A stretch of DNA of 64,000 bases from Gnetum montanum (taxonomy: Eukaryota; Streptophyta; Gnetopsida; Gnetales; Gnetaceae): the NCBI GenBank assembly GCA_015680685.1, contig MNCI01002993.1, forward strand, positions 328,562 through 392,561, given 5' to 3'. This document shows, piece by piece, positions 10,164-21,951 of this stretch. The position numbers and the translations under genes are program-made. Below the pieces are notes generated by a model that was not told where the DNA came from, searched no databases, and saw only the letters and a program-made list of their open reading frames with translations. Positions within the stretch are counted from its first letter, which is position 1. Each line of letters begins with the position of its first letter.

Positions 10164-12741
10164 GCTGTTAAGTACAAAGAGGCTAGTGACCATGCAAATG
10201 ACCTAGATATTGCACTTAAATGGTGCCTCAAGTATGAGCTTAGGCTTAATCCTAACAAGTGTGTCTTTAGTGTTAAGATTTGCAAGATGCTTGGCTTTGT
10301 AGTATCTGAAGTAGTGATACATGTCAATCCTGATAAGGTTAAAGTCATATCTAGATTAGTAGCACCTACTAATCTTAAGGAGCTTCATGAATTGCAAGGT
10401 AGATTACAATTTATTTATAGGTTTATCACTAGGATTATAGATAAGTCATAGCCCATGCAACACTTACTTAAGAAAGTGGTTCACTATGTGTGGACAGCTA
10501 AATGCCAATAGGCCTTTGAAAACCTTAGGCTAGAGTTGATACAACTACTGATAGTCTATCCTTCATAAGGGTAGACCTTTTTACATTTGCTTGGCTATCT
10601 TTGACACATCCATCACCTCTCTAATACATTAGAAATGAGATGATGGAGCAGAAATGCTAGTATACTATCTTAGCCATGCATTGGTTTCCCATGAGACCTA
10701 ATACATTGAAGTGGAGAAATATTATCTAGCACTAGTCTTCTCATTGAAGAAGTGGAAACACTACCTCTTCAAAAGCCAAGTCAATGTAATTTGCAAAGAT
10801 AACATGCTTAGAGCCATAACAACCAATATCTATGAGAGTAGTTGCATAGGTTGATGGAAAGCCATAAACATGGAATTTAACCTTATCTACATCTCTCAAT
10901 CCTTAAGAAAATGTTAAGCTATAGCTATACAACTCATAGTGTCACTTATTGATGACCAAGAAACCATAGATCCTAAGTTCCCCGATGAGCATATCAATAC
11001 TATTAAACAAGTAACTGAGGGTTATGAGGTAGTCATGCACTTTAACAAAGCTTCAACTACCCATGAGGCCAGTGCTACTACCATCATAACATTCCCATCT
11101 AGTCAAATCTAGCCTTTCACCTATCATTTTAAGTTCTTGTGTACCAAAAACATAGTAGAGTATGAGGATTTGATTAGGGGAATGATGATAGATCATGACC
11201 TAGGAATTATATGCTTAACAATTAAAGGTGATTCTCAACTTGTGGTTAACCAAGTAATAGAAATATATGCATGTAAATCCAAATACTTACAACCATACTG
11301 TGACGTAGGAAAGCAATTATTACAATAGTTTGCAGATGTTGATAACCAGCACGTACCTTGAAATAAGAATGCCATAGCCAATGTAATTGCAACATTAGCT
11401 CTTAATGTGATGCCATATGTGTTTAGTAGGTTACGCACCTTAACCATGAATTGTGTTGTTTCCATCATGCAAAACACTAAAGATACCTTTATAGCTATTG
11501 TTCATACTGCTCTTGCTAGAGAGTGGTATGTTGATATCAATTTTTATCTTCTGCATGGTGAGTCTTCACAAGGCTTGACTACTACCCAAAAGGACATTGT
11601 ACAACAATGATCAAAGTCATATGTCATCATAGGTGATAATACTTTATGTTGATGATTCTATGATGGTATATTATTAAAGTGCTTAGGTAAAACAAAAGTT
11701 AGAATGATCCTAGAGGAAGTTCATGATATTTTTGTGGAGGACATATAGGACCAAGAGCCATGGATTCTAATATTAGGTAGTTAGGTTACTATTAGTTCCA
11801 TATGAAAAGTGACTGCATGCAAAAGCTTAAGCATTATGAAATGTGTCAATGACACATTAATCTCATACACATACTACTGATAGAGTTTCATATTAATAAG
11901 GTCATTTCAATTATGGGGGCTAGATATCATTGGACCTATAACACCCAAGTCTTTCATAGGTTATAGCTTCATCATCACCACAACCGAATACTTTACAAAC
12001 TGGGTTGAGGTTATTCCATTAAGGAAAACTACATTCAAACAAGTTTGCAAATTTATCATAGATAACATTATAGCCTATTTTGGCATACCCATAACCATAG
12101 TTATAGATAATGGACCATAATTTAGTAGCCACAAAATGACAGATTTCAGTTATAACTTGGGCATTAAGCATTATTTTTCATTGCCTTATTATCCTCAGAC
12201 CAATGATCAAGTAGAAGCAAGAAACAAGGCCATTATCAATTTTCCAAGGTAGATGCTCAATAATAATAGATGTAAATGGCATGAGTGAGCCCATGCACTA
12301 TGGACCCATAGAATGACAACTAGAGCAACCCCTTATAGCCTGGTTTATTGTTTTGAAGTTGTGTTACCTCTTGAATTGTAGATTTCATTACTTCAAGTAG
12401 CCTTAGCTAACTTCATTAATGATGAGAAAAACAAGGAGTTATGGATAGTGGCCCTAGATGCGTTGGAGGGGCAATGCATGCAAGTGCTTTCTCACATCGA
12501 ACACTATCAAGAGAGGTAGAAGTGACAACATCACCATAACTTAACCAAGTGTAAGATTAAAGAGGGTGACTTGGTCCTCAAAGCCATCCACAAGCATGCA
12601 AATAAATTCTCATCCAATTGGGAAGGATCCTTTCGAGTCATCAAAGCCTATGTTAATAGAGCATTTAGGATAGTTGATGTGGATGGGAATGAACTAGCCA
12701 ATTCGGTCAATCATTTCTATCTGAAGCCATATTACATGTAG
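10164..12741 (+). pseudogene. pol: Tat-lineage pol: rest of RT, RNase H, archaeal-type RNase H, integrase
   Basis: Continues the RT frame cut at 1551, after the right GCTGT copy: RLNPNKCVFSVKICKMLGF (about 10225) and an ELQGRLQFI-type thumb (about 10390). A badly broken first RNase H follows (10450-10900). A second RNase H of the archaeal type is visible at 11130-11330 (CTKNIVEYEDL, GDSQLVVNQV), a mark of the Tat/Ogre lineage. Integrase spans about 11690-12741: GLDIIGP (first D, about 11915), IDNGP (second D, about 12105) and VEARNK (E, about 12212) are all kept, then an EGSFRVIKAY C-terminal module and a TAG stop at 12739. Many stops replace Gln codons (e.g. DNGP-stop-FSS). Dead copy. Confidence 0.85.
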
Positions 12742-12980
12742 CCATTGATCATCAACAAGTGAGTCTTCTCTAGCATGGCATGCTAGAGCCTAAAACTAGT
12801 CACAACATGGCCTACTAGGGCCTAAAATTGGTAACAACATGGCCTACTAAGGCCTTAAATCGACAACATGGCCTACTTGAGCCTAAAATTGGTAACACCA
12901 TTGTCCTCTAGGGCCTTAAATTGGTACCAGGGCCTATCAAAACATTAAACTAGAAACATTGGTACTAGGATAGCTTCATT
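12742..12980 (-). repeat. GGCC short-repeat array after integrase
   Basis: About six degenerate units of roughly 35 bp (CATGGCCTACTAGGGCCTAA-like on plus). The consensus reads CTAGTTTTAGGCC on the minus strand, antisense to pol, as in every other array in this window. Confidence 0.75.
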
Positions 12981-13790
12981 TTATTCCCCATGTAGCCTAT
13001 ATATGCATTGTAACAATGTAGCATGCCTTTTTGCTTGATTTTCTTGTCCTCTTGGAGTTATGTTTGAAGGATGAAGCTTGGGACCGTTGCAAAGGTGAAA
13101 CTCATTATGGTGAAAAATAATCATATGACATTGATTTGTAAGATTTAGTGAGTTTATCCTACCATGTAAAGAGTACTTGAACAATTTCTCTCCCTCTAAC
13201 ACCACTCCTTGAGCCCAACCCCATAGCCTGATGAAAACTTTCCCTACCCTAAGTAATGATGTTAACCCATGTTTTCAATTCATGCACTATAGCTATATAA
13301 TATGTCCTTAGCATGATCCATCCTCAAGTCTAGTTAAATGTAACATAATTCATTTAGTGGAAAAACCATTAAGTCCATCAATCATAACACATCTCATTTG
13401 ATGGAATACCTCTTAAGTCTGTCAGGTGTAACGCAACTTACTTAATGTGAAAACTATGTTAAATTGGCCTCTGCAATGAAATCCAATGAAGGTTTCACCC
13501 TAGAAAAAAAAGAAGAAGCAAATTGCCAATGAGACAAATGGCCAAAGAAGCCTCTAAGCCCAATGGATGAAGAACTCTTAGAGCAATGTGGTTGGTTTCT
13601 CAAATACATTTTCCAATCGACCAACACTTTAAAATATGTCAATACCACACTATAATCATGGTGAAAATGCTTGGAATGCATCGTTAGCCTTCATGAACAT
13701 CTCCCTAACTACCACTACCATTCCTCCATCATAATCCAATCCTATCATCACAAGAACTCTTTGACATGATTTAACACAACTAGATGAAGT
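12981..13790 (+). other. 3' untranslated region of the + Tat-like element
   Basis: No coding. Short frames on the minus strand (near 13000-13200 and 13454-13681) are not supported by any similarity. A TTAAGTC(C/T)(A/G)TCA-type phrase recurs between 13360 and 13420. Confidence 0.5.
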
Positions 13791-13802
13791 GCAAAGAGGG
13801 GA
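13791..13802 (+). other. Polypurine tract
   Basis: GCAAAGAGGGA lies directly before a TG that starts sequence conserved at the border of other elements here. It is the plus-strand priming site for the + Tat-like element. Confidence 0.65.
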
Positions 13803-15307
13803 TGTCAATGGTAGACTTGCAATGGTGTTTTGTATTCTTTGTTGGTGTCTCTTAGGTCAATTCTCTAAACACCAACAAAGAGCAACCAATGAAACACCAT
13901 TGAATCTTCATGTTGAAACCTTTGTAATCCCATCCCATAAAGCCCAAGGTAATAATTTATTGTAGATGTGAAGGTTGTAACTCATAAAGGGGCAATCTCA
14001 CATGTTTCATCCTTTTGGGGCTAAAAAATGCTTTATAAATGACCTAAGCCTCATTCCCCAAGTGAAAATAGTCACCTAGTATCTATATTTGGTCTTGTAA
14101 GAGTCAAAAATGCCTTTTAGAATGTCAAAAATGGCAATTTGATGGGTTTTATATGGGGTATACTTTTCTCTACGTTGAGACACCCCTTGTAGGGGGTAAG
14201 CTAGCTAGGAAACTTTAAAGCCAACATGGAGGACTACAAGGGGGTATAACTCACCTATCCCTAGTATGGAAAAGGGGGTGACCTAGCCTGGAGTGGTTGA
14301 CCTTCTTCCCCAACATTGATCATCCATCCCGCCTTAACGTTGACACTCTTCTCCACCAACCACGCCCCCCTCCCCCTCCCCAGTTGGGAGGGGGTAAACT
14401 AGCTAGGAGAGGAGGGGCTTAGATAGCATAGAGGGACTAGACAACTAGGTTGCATGGGGGCTAAACCTCACCTACCCTCCTAAACATGGAAGCCAATTAA
14501 TTAGCAATTTTTCAGCCAATTTGTAGCCAATTCATCAACCATTTGTAGCCAATTTGCAACATAAATCATGGCCATAACCTTATAAAAACCACACCTTGGA
14601 ATCATGTCAAAGTTCTACACTTTGGCAAGTCAACACCCTTCGAATTTTGGCATCCAAGTGCTCTTGCTTCCTTAGAAAAAATGTAGGTTCTTGGTGCCTA
14701 GAAATGTGAACCCTGTACAACTTGTTATCTCCTTGTTATACTTCCCTTTGGATCTGTGAGCTTTGGGTGTCAATGTTACCCCTTTGGGATAACCAAATTA
14801 CGATGTGATGCACTTTGGCCACTCCAATCCTTCACATATTCATAACCTCCAACATCAAAAAACATTATAGATCTAAGGTGGAGACAAACAAGGTTTGATA
14901 GCATCAAGAGTGATAGAGATACTAGATTGTGGAGTTGATTATGGCTTCAATAGGCTCTAAACCCCTATCCATGTAAAGCCCCCTTTGCCCCCCCTTCGGC
15001 TTAAATTTTGTACACATCTTTGAACTCATTTTTTGATCATTTAATGAAATTTATGATTTTAAATTGTATAAAATTTTATATATAATTATTATATTTTAGT
15101 ACATCATTTCATAGATTTGCATATTTCTATACCTTTTGTTACACCCCTATTTTGCACCCCCACTAAGTCCTTGGGTAATCTATGGGATCATCCAAGGCAT
15201 ATTGAATCCAATTTTTCTTGTAGAGGCCAAAGGGGATTTGGGGTTGAGGCTACCTATGACTGATAATCCTTAGATTCTTCTAGTGACCAAGATTTTCTGT
15301 CGCAACA
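13803..15307 (+). repeat. 3' LTR of the + Tat/Ogre-like element (about 1505 bp)
   Basis: Starts TGTCAATGG after a polypurine tract and ends TGTCGCAACA, where a minus-strand RT frame is suddenly broken. Positions 13960-15307 correspond, in inverse orientation, to about 47595-46279, upstream of a gag gene and next to a candidate PBS; lengths agree (about 1.35 and 1.32 kb). Both ends are best-fit judgements. The 5' LTR and left target duplication would lie before position 1. Confidence 0.65.
13820..13902. repeat. Inverted repeat at the LTR border
   Basis: Arms CAATGGTGTTTTGTATTCTT (from 13820) and their approximate reverse complement ending AAACACCATTG (13902), with a core ACACCAACAAAG pairing CTTTGTTGGTGT. 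A related hairpin sits at 20589-20668 at the border of another element. Confidence 0.8.
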
Positions 15308-16513
15308 AACTCCTTTCTTAAGTAAGTGTTTCATGGATTGTAACTTATCCGTAAGTATAGTGATAAGCCTAAAAATAAACTATAATTTCCCTTGTAATCC
15401 ATAAAGATCTTTAAGGTTGGTAGGTGTTGCTAATTTGGATATGGCCTTAACCTTATCAGGATCGATGTGTATGCCTACTTTAGAGACTAAAAAGCCAAGC
15501 ATCATACTAGTCTTGACACCAAAGACATAGTTCTTAGGATTGAGCCTACAATCATATTTGAGACATTGTTTAAGCATGAGATCTAGGTCATTATCATGAT
15601 CATTGGCTACCTTGGACTTCATAGTTATGTCATCTATGTAATCATTACTCAAACCTAGCATGTAATCTCTAAAGATATAGGTCATGGGCCTCTGGTATGT
15701 TGCTTTGGCACTCTTAAGGCCAAAGGGCATCATGGTATAACAAAAGGAACTGCATGGGGTCATAAAGGTAATGCTAAGTTGCTACTTTTTGTTGATCCTA
15801 ATTTGGTTATAACCTAAGAACCCATTCAAAAAGGACAACAAGGCACATCCATCTATAGTAATGAAAACTTAATCAATACTAGGCAAACGAAAGTCATCCT
15901 TGATAATCACTTTATTTAGGTCTTGAAAATTGATGCAAATACAAATGCTCCAATTTTTCTTAGGAACTACCACCACGTTGGATACCCATTTTGCATAGTT
16001 GACAGCACTAATAAAACTAGCTTGGTAGAGCTTTGATATTTAATCACGAACTACTAAGGCCAAATCAGATCTAAGTTTGTGCACTTTTTGCTCAACTGGT
16101 CTAATGCTAGGATCTAGTATGATGTTGTGCTAAGTTAGACATGGGTCTACACCTAGCACATCTTCATATGACTAGGAAAATATCTTAATGTTGCTTTGTA
16201 AAACCTTGGTAATTTCTTGAGCATATTGAGGTTCCAGTGAGGAACATAGTTTAAGGGTTTTCTCCCCACCACTATGTGTTGTGATAGGAACCTCAACTAG
16301 AAAGTCTTTGATTATGTCTCTTGTTTCTATGTCAAGGGTTTTGACTAGGTTTTCAAGCCATTCTAGAGGTTTCTCTACTAAGGCTTTGTGATGTAAAAGA
16401 CACTCAAGCTAAAGATCTAGGCAATCAGGGTCGATACATCATTCAACATTACTGTGAGATCCATGTAGACAAAAAGGTAAGTAGATTTGCTCCCACATAT
16501 TCTTACTTTGATC
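15308..16513 (-). pseudogene. pol: Reverse transcriptase of a second Tat-like element
   Basis: Minus-strand RT exon starting after a conserved acceptor at 16514-16515. From the N side: the DPDCLDL-type linker (about 16430), KPLEWLENLVKT (about 16360), NYAKWVSNVVVVPKKN (about 15990), TPCSSFCYTMMPFGLKSA (about 15750) and an intact YIDD catalytic box (about 15635), then LKDLYGLQGKL (15380). It stops abruptly at 15308 in the thumb (HLLKKGV), exactly at the end of the 13803-15307 LTR. I infer that the + element inserted here and that the missing RNase H and integrase lie before position 1. Confidence 0.8.
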
Positions 16514-17135
16514 CTGCATATCAACCAAAAGAATATTAAGTGACACGTAGCTAAAAGTGAATAAATAATGCTAAAATGCTATATAATTTTGAAAATACAT
16601 GAAAATCTAAGGTAAACAAGGTCATCCAAGGTCATCAATAGGATGACAACAAGCAAACAAAGTGCAATAAGGGCCAAATAAAGGCCAGACCAAGGTTAAA
16701 CAAAGTAATGTCTAAGGATCATACAAATGGTCAAAAAAGGCCTGGATTTTACTAGTTTTAGGCCTTAGTGGGCCATGATGCCATTTTAGAGTCTTGGTTG
16801 ACTATGATGCTAGTTTTAGGCCTTAGCTGCTCATGGTCACATGGTGTTAAACAATGGTTAAAGAAGGTTTGACCTGACTATTTGATATCATTCAAAGGTT
16901 AAAAAAGGTAAATAATGTTGTAATAAGATAAAAAAAAGAATGTATAAGGCTGTATAAAGGCCATAAAAGGTCAATAAGGTGAACAATTTAACATAACTCC
17001 AAAAATAAGCTAAAATACTATGTAATAAGATAAAAATTAAGCAAAAAAAGGCATATATGATAAAATTTGTTTAATATAGGTTAGAAAATGATTAGGTTTT
17101 GCTAGTTTTAGGCCTTAGAGGGCCATGTTTTGAGG
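16514..17135 (+). repeat. Upstream region with GGCC repeats (intron tail of the minus element)
   Basis: Contains the acceptor (minus strand, 16514-16530) and GGCC units at about 16745-16850 and 17098-17135 (CTAGTTTTAGGCCTTAG). Homologous on the other strand to 300-440. The stretch 16850-17095 is AT-rich with no coding. Confidence 0.65.
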
Positions 17136-18850
17136 CTACAAGGCTATTTGGTGAGTTTAGGAATTAATAAAGGCTTTTTGAACCCAAAAATCAAGTGTTT
17201 TGAGGCTTCAATGCTGGACTTAATATGGAAATGGGGATCCTCAACATGGAAACTAAGGAAAATAGGTTTTGGAATGGTCAAATGTCTAAAATTGAGGTTG
17301 GATCCATCAAAGGGCATGTTAGAGGTTTGTAAAGGTTAAAAAATAGGTTCTGGAGCCTTCCCCCCCAATTTCCATGATGGCCAGCATGGAAGAAAGGGGG
17401 CTCAGTGTGGAAAATGAAGACTTAAGCCAAAATGAAGTGAAACATGGTCAAACATGTATTTAGAACCTAGATATGGAGGTTGTGCTTCTCCTAGCTTTAT
17501 TTTGAGGTAGTTTTTGTTGATTTTGAGTGTCAAAACATGTCAACATGGCTTACAACCCTTTTTCCACCTTAAGCATAGTATCTTTAGCATGGAAGAATGA
17601 GGGAACACTTGTTATGTAAATTTATGATGATTTAGAAGAACTTTGTCTAGGTTTCTATGCACTTAGGATTGTAGATTTTGATTTTGGAAGTTTTTGGATG
17701 ATTTTGGGCATGTTTGAAGGCTATTTAAGGGAACTTAAGGTCTTCCTAGCCTATTTATATATTGGGGGAATTAGTCCAACATCGATGAATAGGGATAATG
17801 GGTTTTGAAGATTGAAATAAGGTTAAGAAAGTAAAATCTTGAGGCTATGAGGTCCTTGGCTTCTTCGTCATAGATCTTTGGCTTCTAGGAGTGTCATCCT
17901 ACAATCAAAAGTGGAAAAGTAGCTTTTTCCCTTTGTTTCCACACTAGGAAAGATAGTCTAGAATGGAAGAAGTAAGAATCCTGGATCTAGGCCAATTTAG
18001 ATCACAATCGACTATGCATGTCACCTTCTAGAGTTGCCAAGGCCAAGGGCTATGTCTCCATGTCAGAATTTGGTAGTTTTAAGTATTCCCAAGTGTTTTT
18101 GAGCTTCCACCCCTATTTCCATGTTGGCTCTAGGAAGCTTACAATGGAAAAATAGAGGGAACCATCTTTTGACCATCTGGGGATGAATTTCTTGAGGTTT
18201 AAAGGCTCAAATAGCTGCTACTAAGGTTCTAGAGTGAATGTAGGATCATTTGATGTCATTCTAAGGTGTTCAAAATCTCCAAACACGTTTCCACTTGAGT
18301 TTCCATGGTAGGGATCCCTTGCATGGAAGAACCATGCATACCAAATGTAGGTTAATTTTGACCTCAATTAACCATGCATGTGTGCTCCTAGGGTTTTCAT
18401 AGTCGAGGACAAGGGTTTCATGTTAAATTTTGGTAATTTTGAGTACCTTTATGCATTTTTTTTCTTTTCCCTCTTTTTTCATGCTAGTACTAGGATTATT
18501 AGCATGGAAAACTAGGGAAAACCATTTTTTGACCATTTGACATTAGTTTCTTAAATTTTGAAGGCTCTAGAGGATGTTAGTAGGGTCTTAGAGCACATGC
18601 AAGTTTTGTTAATGTTGTTCTAAGGTATTTATGGATACCAAATGGGTCTCCCCATTAATTTCCACACTAGTTAGAATGGAAGGGATGACCCCCAATGTGA
18701 AAAAACCATAAAACTTATATCTAGCCTAGTTTTAACCTTAATCAACCATGCATGTATGCTTCTACAGCTATTGAGATTGAAGAGTAGGGTTTGGAGTCAA
18801 GATTGATCAACTTTTAGGTTTTTCCAAGTGGAGTTTGTAGCGATTGAAAA
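17136..18850 (+). repeat. Satellite-like array with TTTCCATG/CATGGAA units
   Basis: Degenerate tandem units of about 180-190 bp, partly organised as about 365-bp doublets. Recurring marks are AACCATGCATG followed by a CCTAGGGTT-like stretch (near 18010, 18370, 18750), TTTGACCAT(C/T)TG (18170, 18530) and a CATGGAA motif. No coding. Related units occur at 33738-35300. Confidence 0.6.
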
Positions 18851-19934
18851 TTTTGGAGGTTAGAATGGAGCACAAAGAGGTTTGTGGGTGCATACATTTG
18901 ACCCTATGTCTATGTGAGGGCCTACTGGAAGCAAAGAAAATGTGCCTAGAATGATCTTGTTAGTCGAACAGGGACTTACAGAATGTAATGCTAAAATGGT
19001 GCTAAGCGTTTATGCAGTGTTCACGATGTCCACGATGTCAATGGGGGTGAGCGTAGTCAAGTGTTTTGATTGAAAATGAAGGTGTCAACATGTAGTTATG
19101 AGTAAAAATAGTAAAATAATGTAAGTAAAATGTCAAAATGTGAATAAAAATGCTAAAAAATGCACAAGGGGAGAGTGAGAGAGAAAGTGGCATGATCCCA
19201 AATGGGGTCAGGTGTAGTTAATCTCAAAGGGGTGAGGAGGTATGAAGTGTAAAAAAAGTGTAGTAGATAGTATAATCATAGTATTAGGATGTTTGGATGC
19301 AAAGAATAACATTTTTCCATGCTCTCTGTGCCTTTTGGGTTGGCCACTATAATGTGTAGTGGATTGTGATGGTCTACAGTGATGGTGTGAGAATGCCTTG
19401 CCTTGCTAAGATGTTGAATGTGCTTCAAAAGTGCCAAATTCCAAAGATGTCAACTAAAATAACACAAATGCCAAGCTCATTTTAGATTTACCAACCCCTA
19501 AAACATAGAAGGTTGGGATATTTATAAGGCTAGGTTTCTTGTGAAATGCAGATTGGTTGCCACATGGTAATGGGACAGTTGGAACTACGTTGCACCCAAC
19601 TACACTCTTCATTGAAGCAAATGGTGTTGTGCTCTAGTGTGCTCCAATGGACTCTGCAAGGCTAATAGACTGTGACTACACTACTGATAGCATGTTCATG
19701 TACCAAAAAGGCCAAAATGTACTTGACAAAAATGCAAAAAATGCAAGTTTGAAGACTATGCTCTAGGAATATGCTATCCATTATCTTGAGTGGTGTTGAG
19801 TGTAGTTACAATTTTGGGACAAATGAAAATGCAAAACATATGCATGCTACTTGTTGGAGGTGTGTTGGAGTTGATGTGAATGCCAATGCTGCATTTTGGA
19901 GGCCTTTGACGGCTATTCTGCATGTCTATACTTA
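18851..19934. other. Non-coding spacer, decayed LTR or intron sequence
   Basis: No reading frame or clear repeat structure, apart from A-rich ATGTCAAAATG/AATGCTAAAA phrases near 19080-19160. It lies between the satellite-like array and the hairpin array and probably belongs to the same element. Confidence 0.35.
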
Positions 19935-20585
19935 ACTACGCTTTGGACTAGGGAAGAGCATAGTCTTGGACTTAGAAAAAATTTGCAAAAAAGTGGTTGT
20001 ATGCTAACTACACTCTAGGGAATTCTGACTATGCTTTCAACTAGGGTTGAGCATAGTCACAACACTTGGAGAAGTTTTTGCAAAATTTGGGTACTAGTTG
20101 ACTACGCTCTAGGGCAATGGAGAGCATAGTATCAACAGTTAGAAAAAATTGCAAAAAACTAGACCTTGATGCTATATATGATTGAATACACTCTAGTTTG
20201 ATGTAGAGTGTAGTCTCTATAGTTTTAAAATTTTTCCAAACTATTTCTTCCATGCCCACCATGTTCTGTAGCTACTAACTTGACACTTAAAAAAATTTGC
20301 AAAAGTAGCCTCTAGTGTTGACTATGCTCTCTACTAAGCTAACTATGCTTTGATGAAGTGAAGAGCATAGTCCCAACAGTTAGAAAAAATTGATAGCCCT
20401 TACTTCATGCTAACACTTAGGTAAAATTGTAAAAAATCAATCTTTGGAGCTGACTATGTGCTTCACTAGGTTGACTATGCTCTAGTGCAGTGGAGAGCAT
20501 AGTCCCAAAACTTAGAAAAAATTTGCAAAAAGTGGCCTTGTGTTGACACTTAGGAAAATTTATAGTTGAGAAATGGTAGACCAAA
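19935..20585 (+). repeat. Array of ACTATGCTCT/AGAGCATAGT hairpins
   Basis: Six or more degenerate units, each an inverted repeat with 9-10 bp arms and a loop of about 10 bp (e.g. 20101-20130, 20342-20371, 20473-20502), followed by (A/C)TTAGAAAAAATTTGCAAAAA. Positions 20210-20590 are repeated at 33350-33737 in the same orientation. Degenerate hairpins also occur at 26255-26290 and 27745-27775. Confidence 0.75.
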
Positions 20586-20688
20586 TTTGGTGGTGTTTCA
20601 TTGGCCCCTCTTTGTTGACATTTGAACTGACCCTAGAAACATTAACAAAGAGTAGCAAAATACCATAGCAAGCCTGGTACTATCATCA
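20586..20688 (-). repeat. LTR border (start of a minus-strand 3' LTR) with inverted repeat
   Basis: On the minus strand, GGAAGAGTGA then TGATAGTACC (start near 20685) parallels the tract and LTR start at 13791-13815, and the following 100 bp match 13815-13905, including the hairpin. It is therefore the likely 3' LTR start of the element whose integrase ends at 22437. The other end of this LTR (lower coordinates) was not located. Confidence 0.5.
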
Positions 20689-21565
20689 CTCTTCCATGCA
20701 TGGTTAGATGTCATTGCATCATGCTCAAGAGTGCTATGGATAGCAGTATGTAGGGGGTAAAAGGTGTAGGTAATGTGCTAGGGTAAAAGGGAAAATGAAA
20801 TGCAAACAGGGTGTTAAGATGTGAGATGTGGAGTCACCATGGCTGATGGTGACCATGGCACCAGGGTGGCTTACCGTTAAAAGCATTAACCTCTCATCGA
20901 CGTGCTTATGAGAGAGTCAAGGTGGATTTAGAACCTGACTAATTATGAAATTGTAGCTCTGTTGATTTACTTGGGGACATGATTTTCCCCTTTACTCTTC
21001 ATTTTTTTTACTTGTTTTTGTGGGATAAACCTTCTTCAGGTTTTGCACCTAACTATGAATTGCAGGATGCTTTTCATCAAGTGGACTACATGCCACTGGA
21101 TGGGCTTTACTTTGATGCTTTCAAAACCACATTGCATCTATGGGATAGGTGTTCCCTCATTAGGATGACTTGTGCTACATCTACCTAGGCTTTGACTAGC
21201 CAATAAAGGCTCCCCATGGGATAACTTATGTTATGTCCACCTTGGGTTTTATAGTTTGGCTTGTTGAGGGTGTTGTGTGGTTACAACACGTATGCATTAG
21301 AGGGGTTTGAAATTTTGATTATGCAAGGGGGAATGCAAATGTATGAATGCATAGGAATGGATGTGATTAGGCTATAATGGAGTAATAGGGATGTGCACTC
21401 TTGAGAGGCCTAACTAGTCCAATTGTGCACATCAGAGTGATGTGGTGACTTGCTACTACAATGAGATGTGCCTTTGCATGAACACCTCAGGGCTTCTCCC
21501 TAAAAAAAACTCTAAGAAGATGAGAAAGACACACAATAAAAAATGAAAATGAAGTTCTATGTGCT
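20689..21565 (-). other. 3' untranslated region of the minus Tat-like element
   Basis: No supported coding in 877 bp. A short plus-strand frame near 20979-21188 lacks any recognisable feature. Confidence 0.4.
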
Positions 21566-21912
21566 AAAAATGCTGTTAGTGCTCTAAAGGTTGAACTAGT
21601 GGTAAGTGCTCAAAAAGCCAAAAAAATAGTGGAAGGTGATGATGCTGCATGTGCTTGAGAGCCTGTGTCAATTGAAAGCATTCAAAAAGCCAATGAAATA
21701 CCTAGGGGGGAAAGGCAATGATGCTATAGGTGCTTAAGAGGCCATACCAATGATAGGAGCTCAGAAAACTAGCAGAATGGTAAAGGGCCATGATACACCA
21801 AGTGCTCCTGAGGCTACACCAATGACAAGAGCTCAAAAAATAAACAAAATGGCAAGGGACCATAATGCTGTAAGTGCTCCCAAGGCCAAGTCAATGACTA
21901 GTTCTCCATTCT
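21566..21912 (+). repeat. 72-bp tandem repeat, in frame on the plus strand
   Basis: Four complete and one partial unit of about 72 bp beginning (A/G)GTGCT. The unit length is a multiple of three, and the last two and a half units stay open on plus, encoding a 24-residue repeat with SAPEATPMTRAQK-like start. Earlier units hold stops. It may be a minisatellite or the relic of a repetitive antisense protein. Confidence 0.6.
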
Positions 21913-21951
21913 AGGATTGTAGCATCCTTGGGTGTGTGATGTAGGAAAGTT

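Noticed and set aside
10061-10348. Minus-strand 95-codon frame
   Set aside because: Antisense shadow of the LTR end and RT segment on plus.
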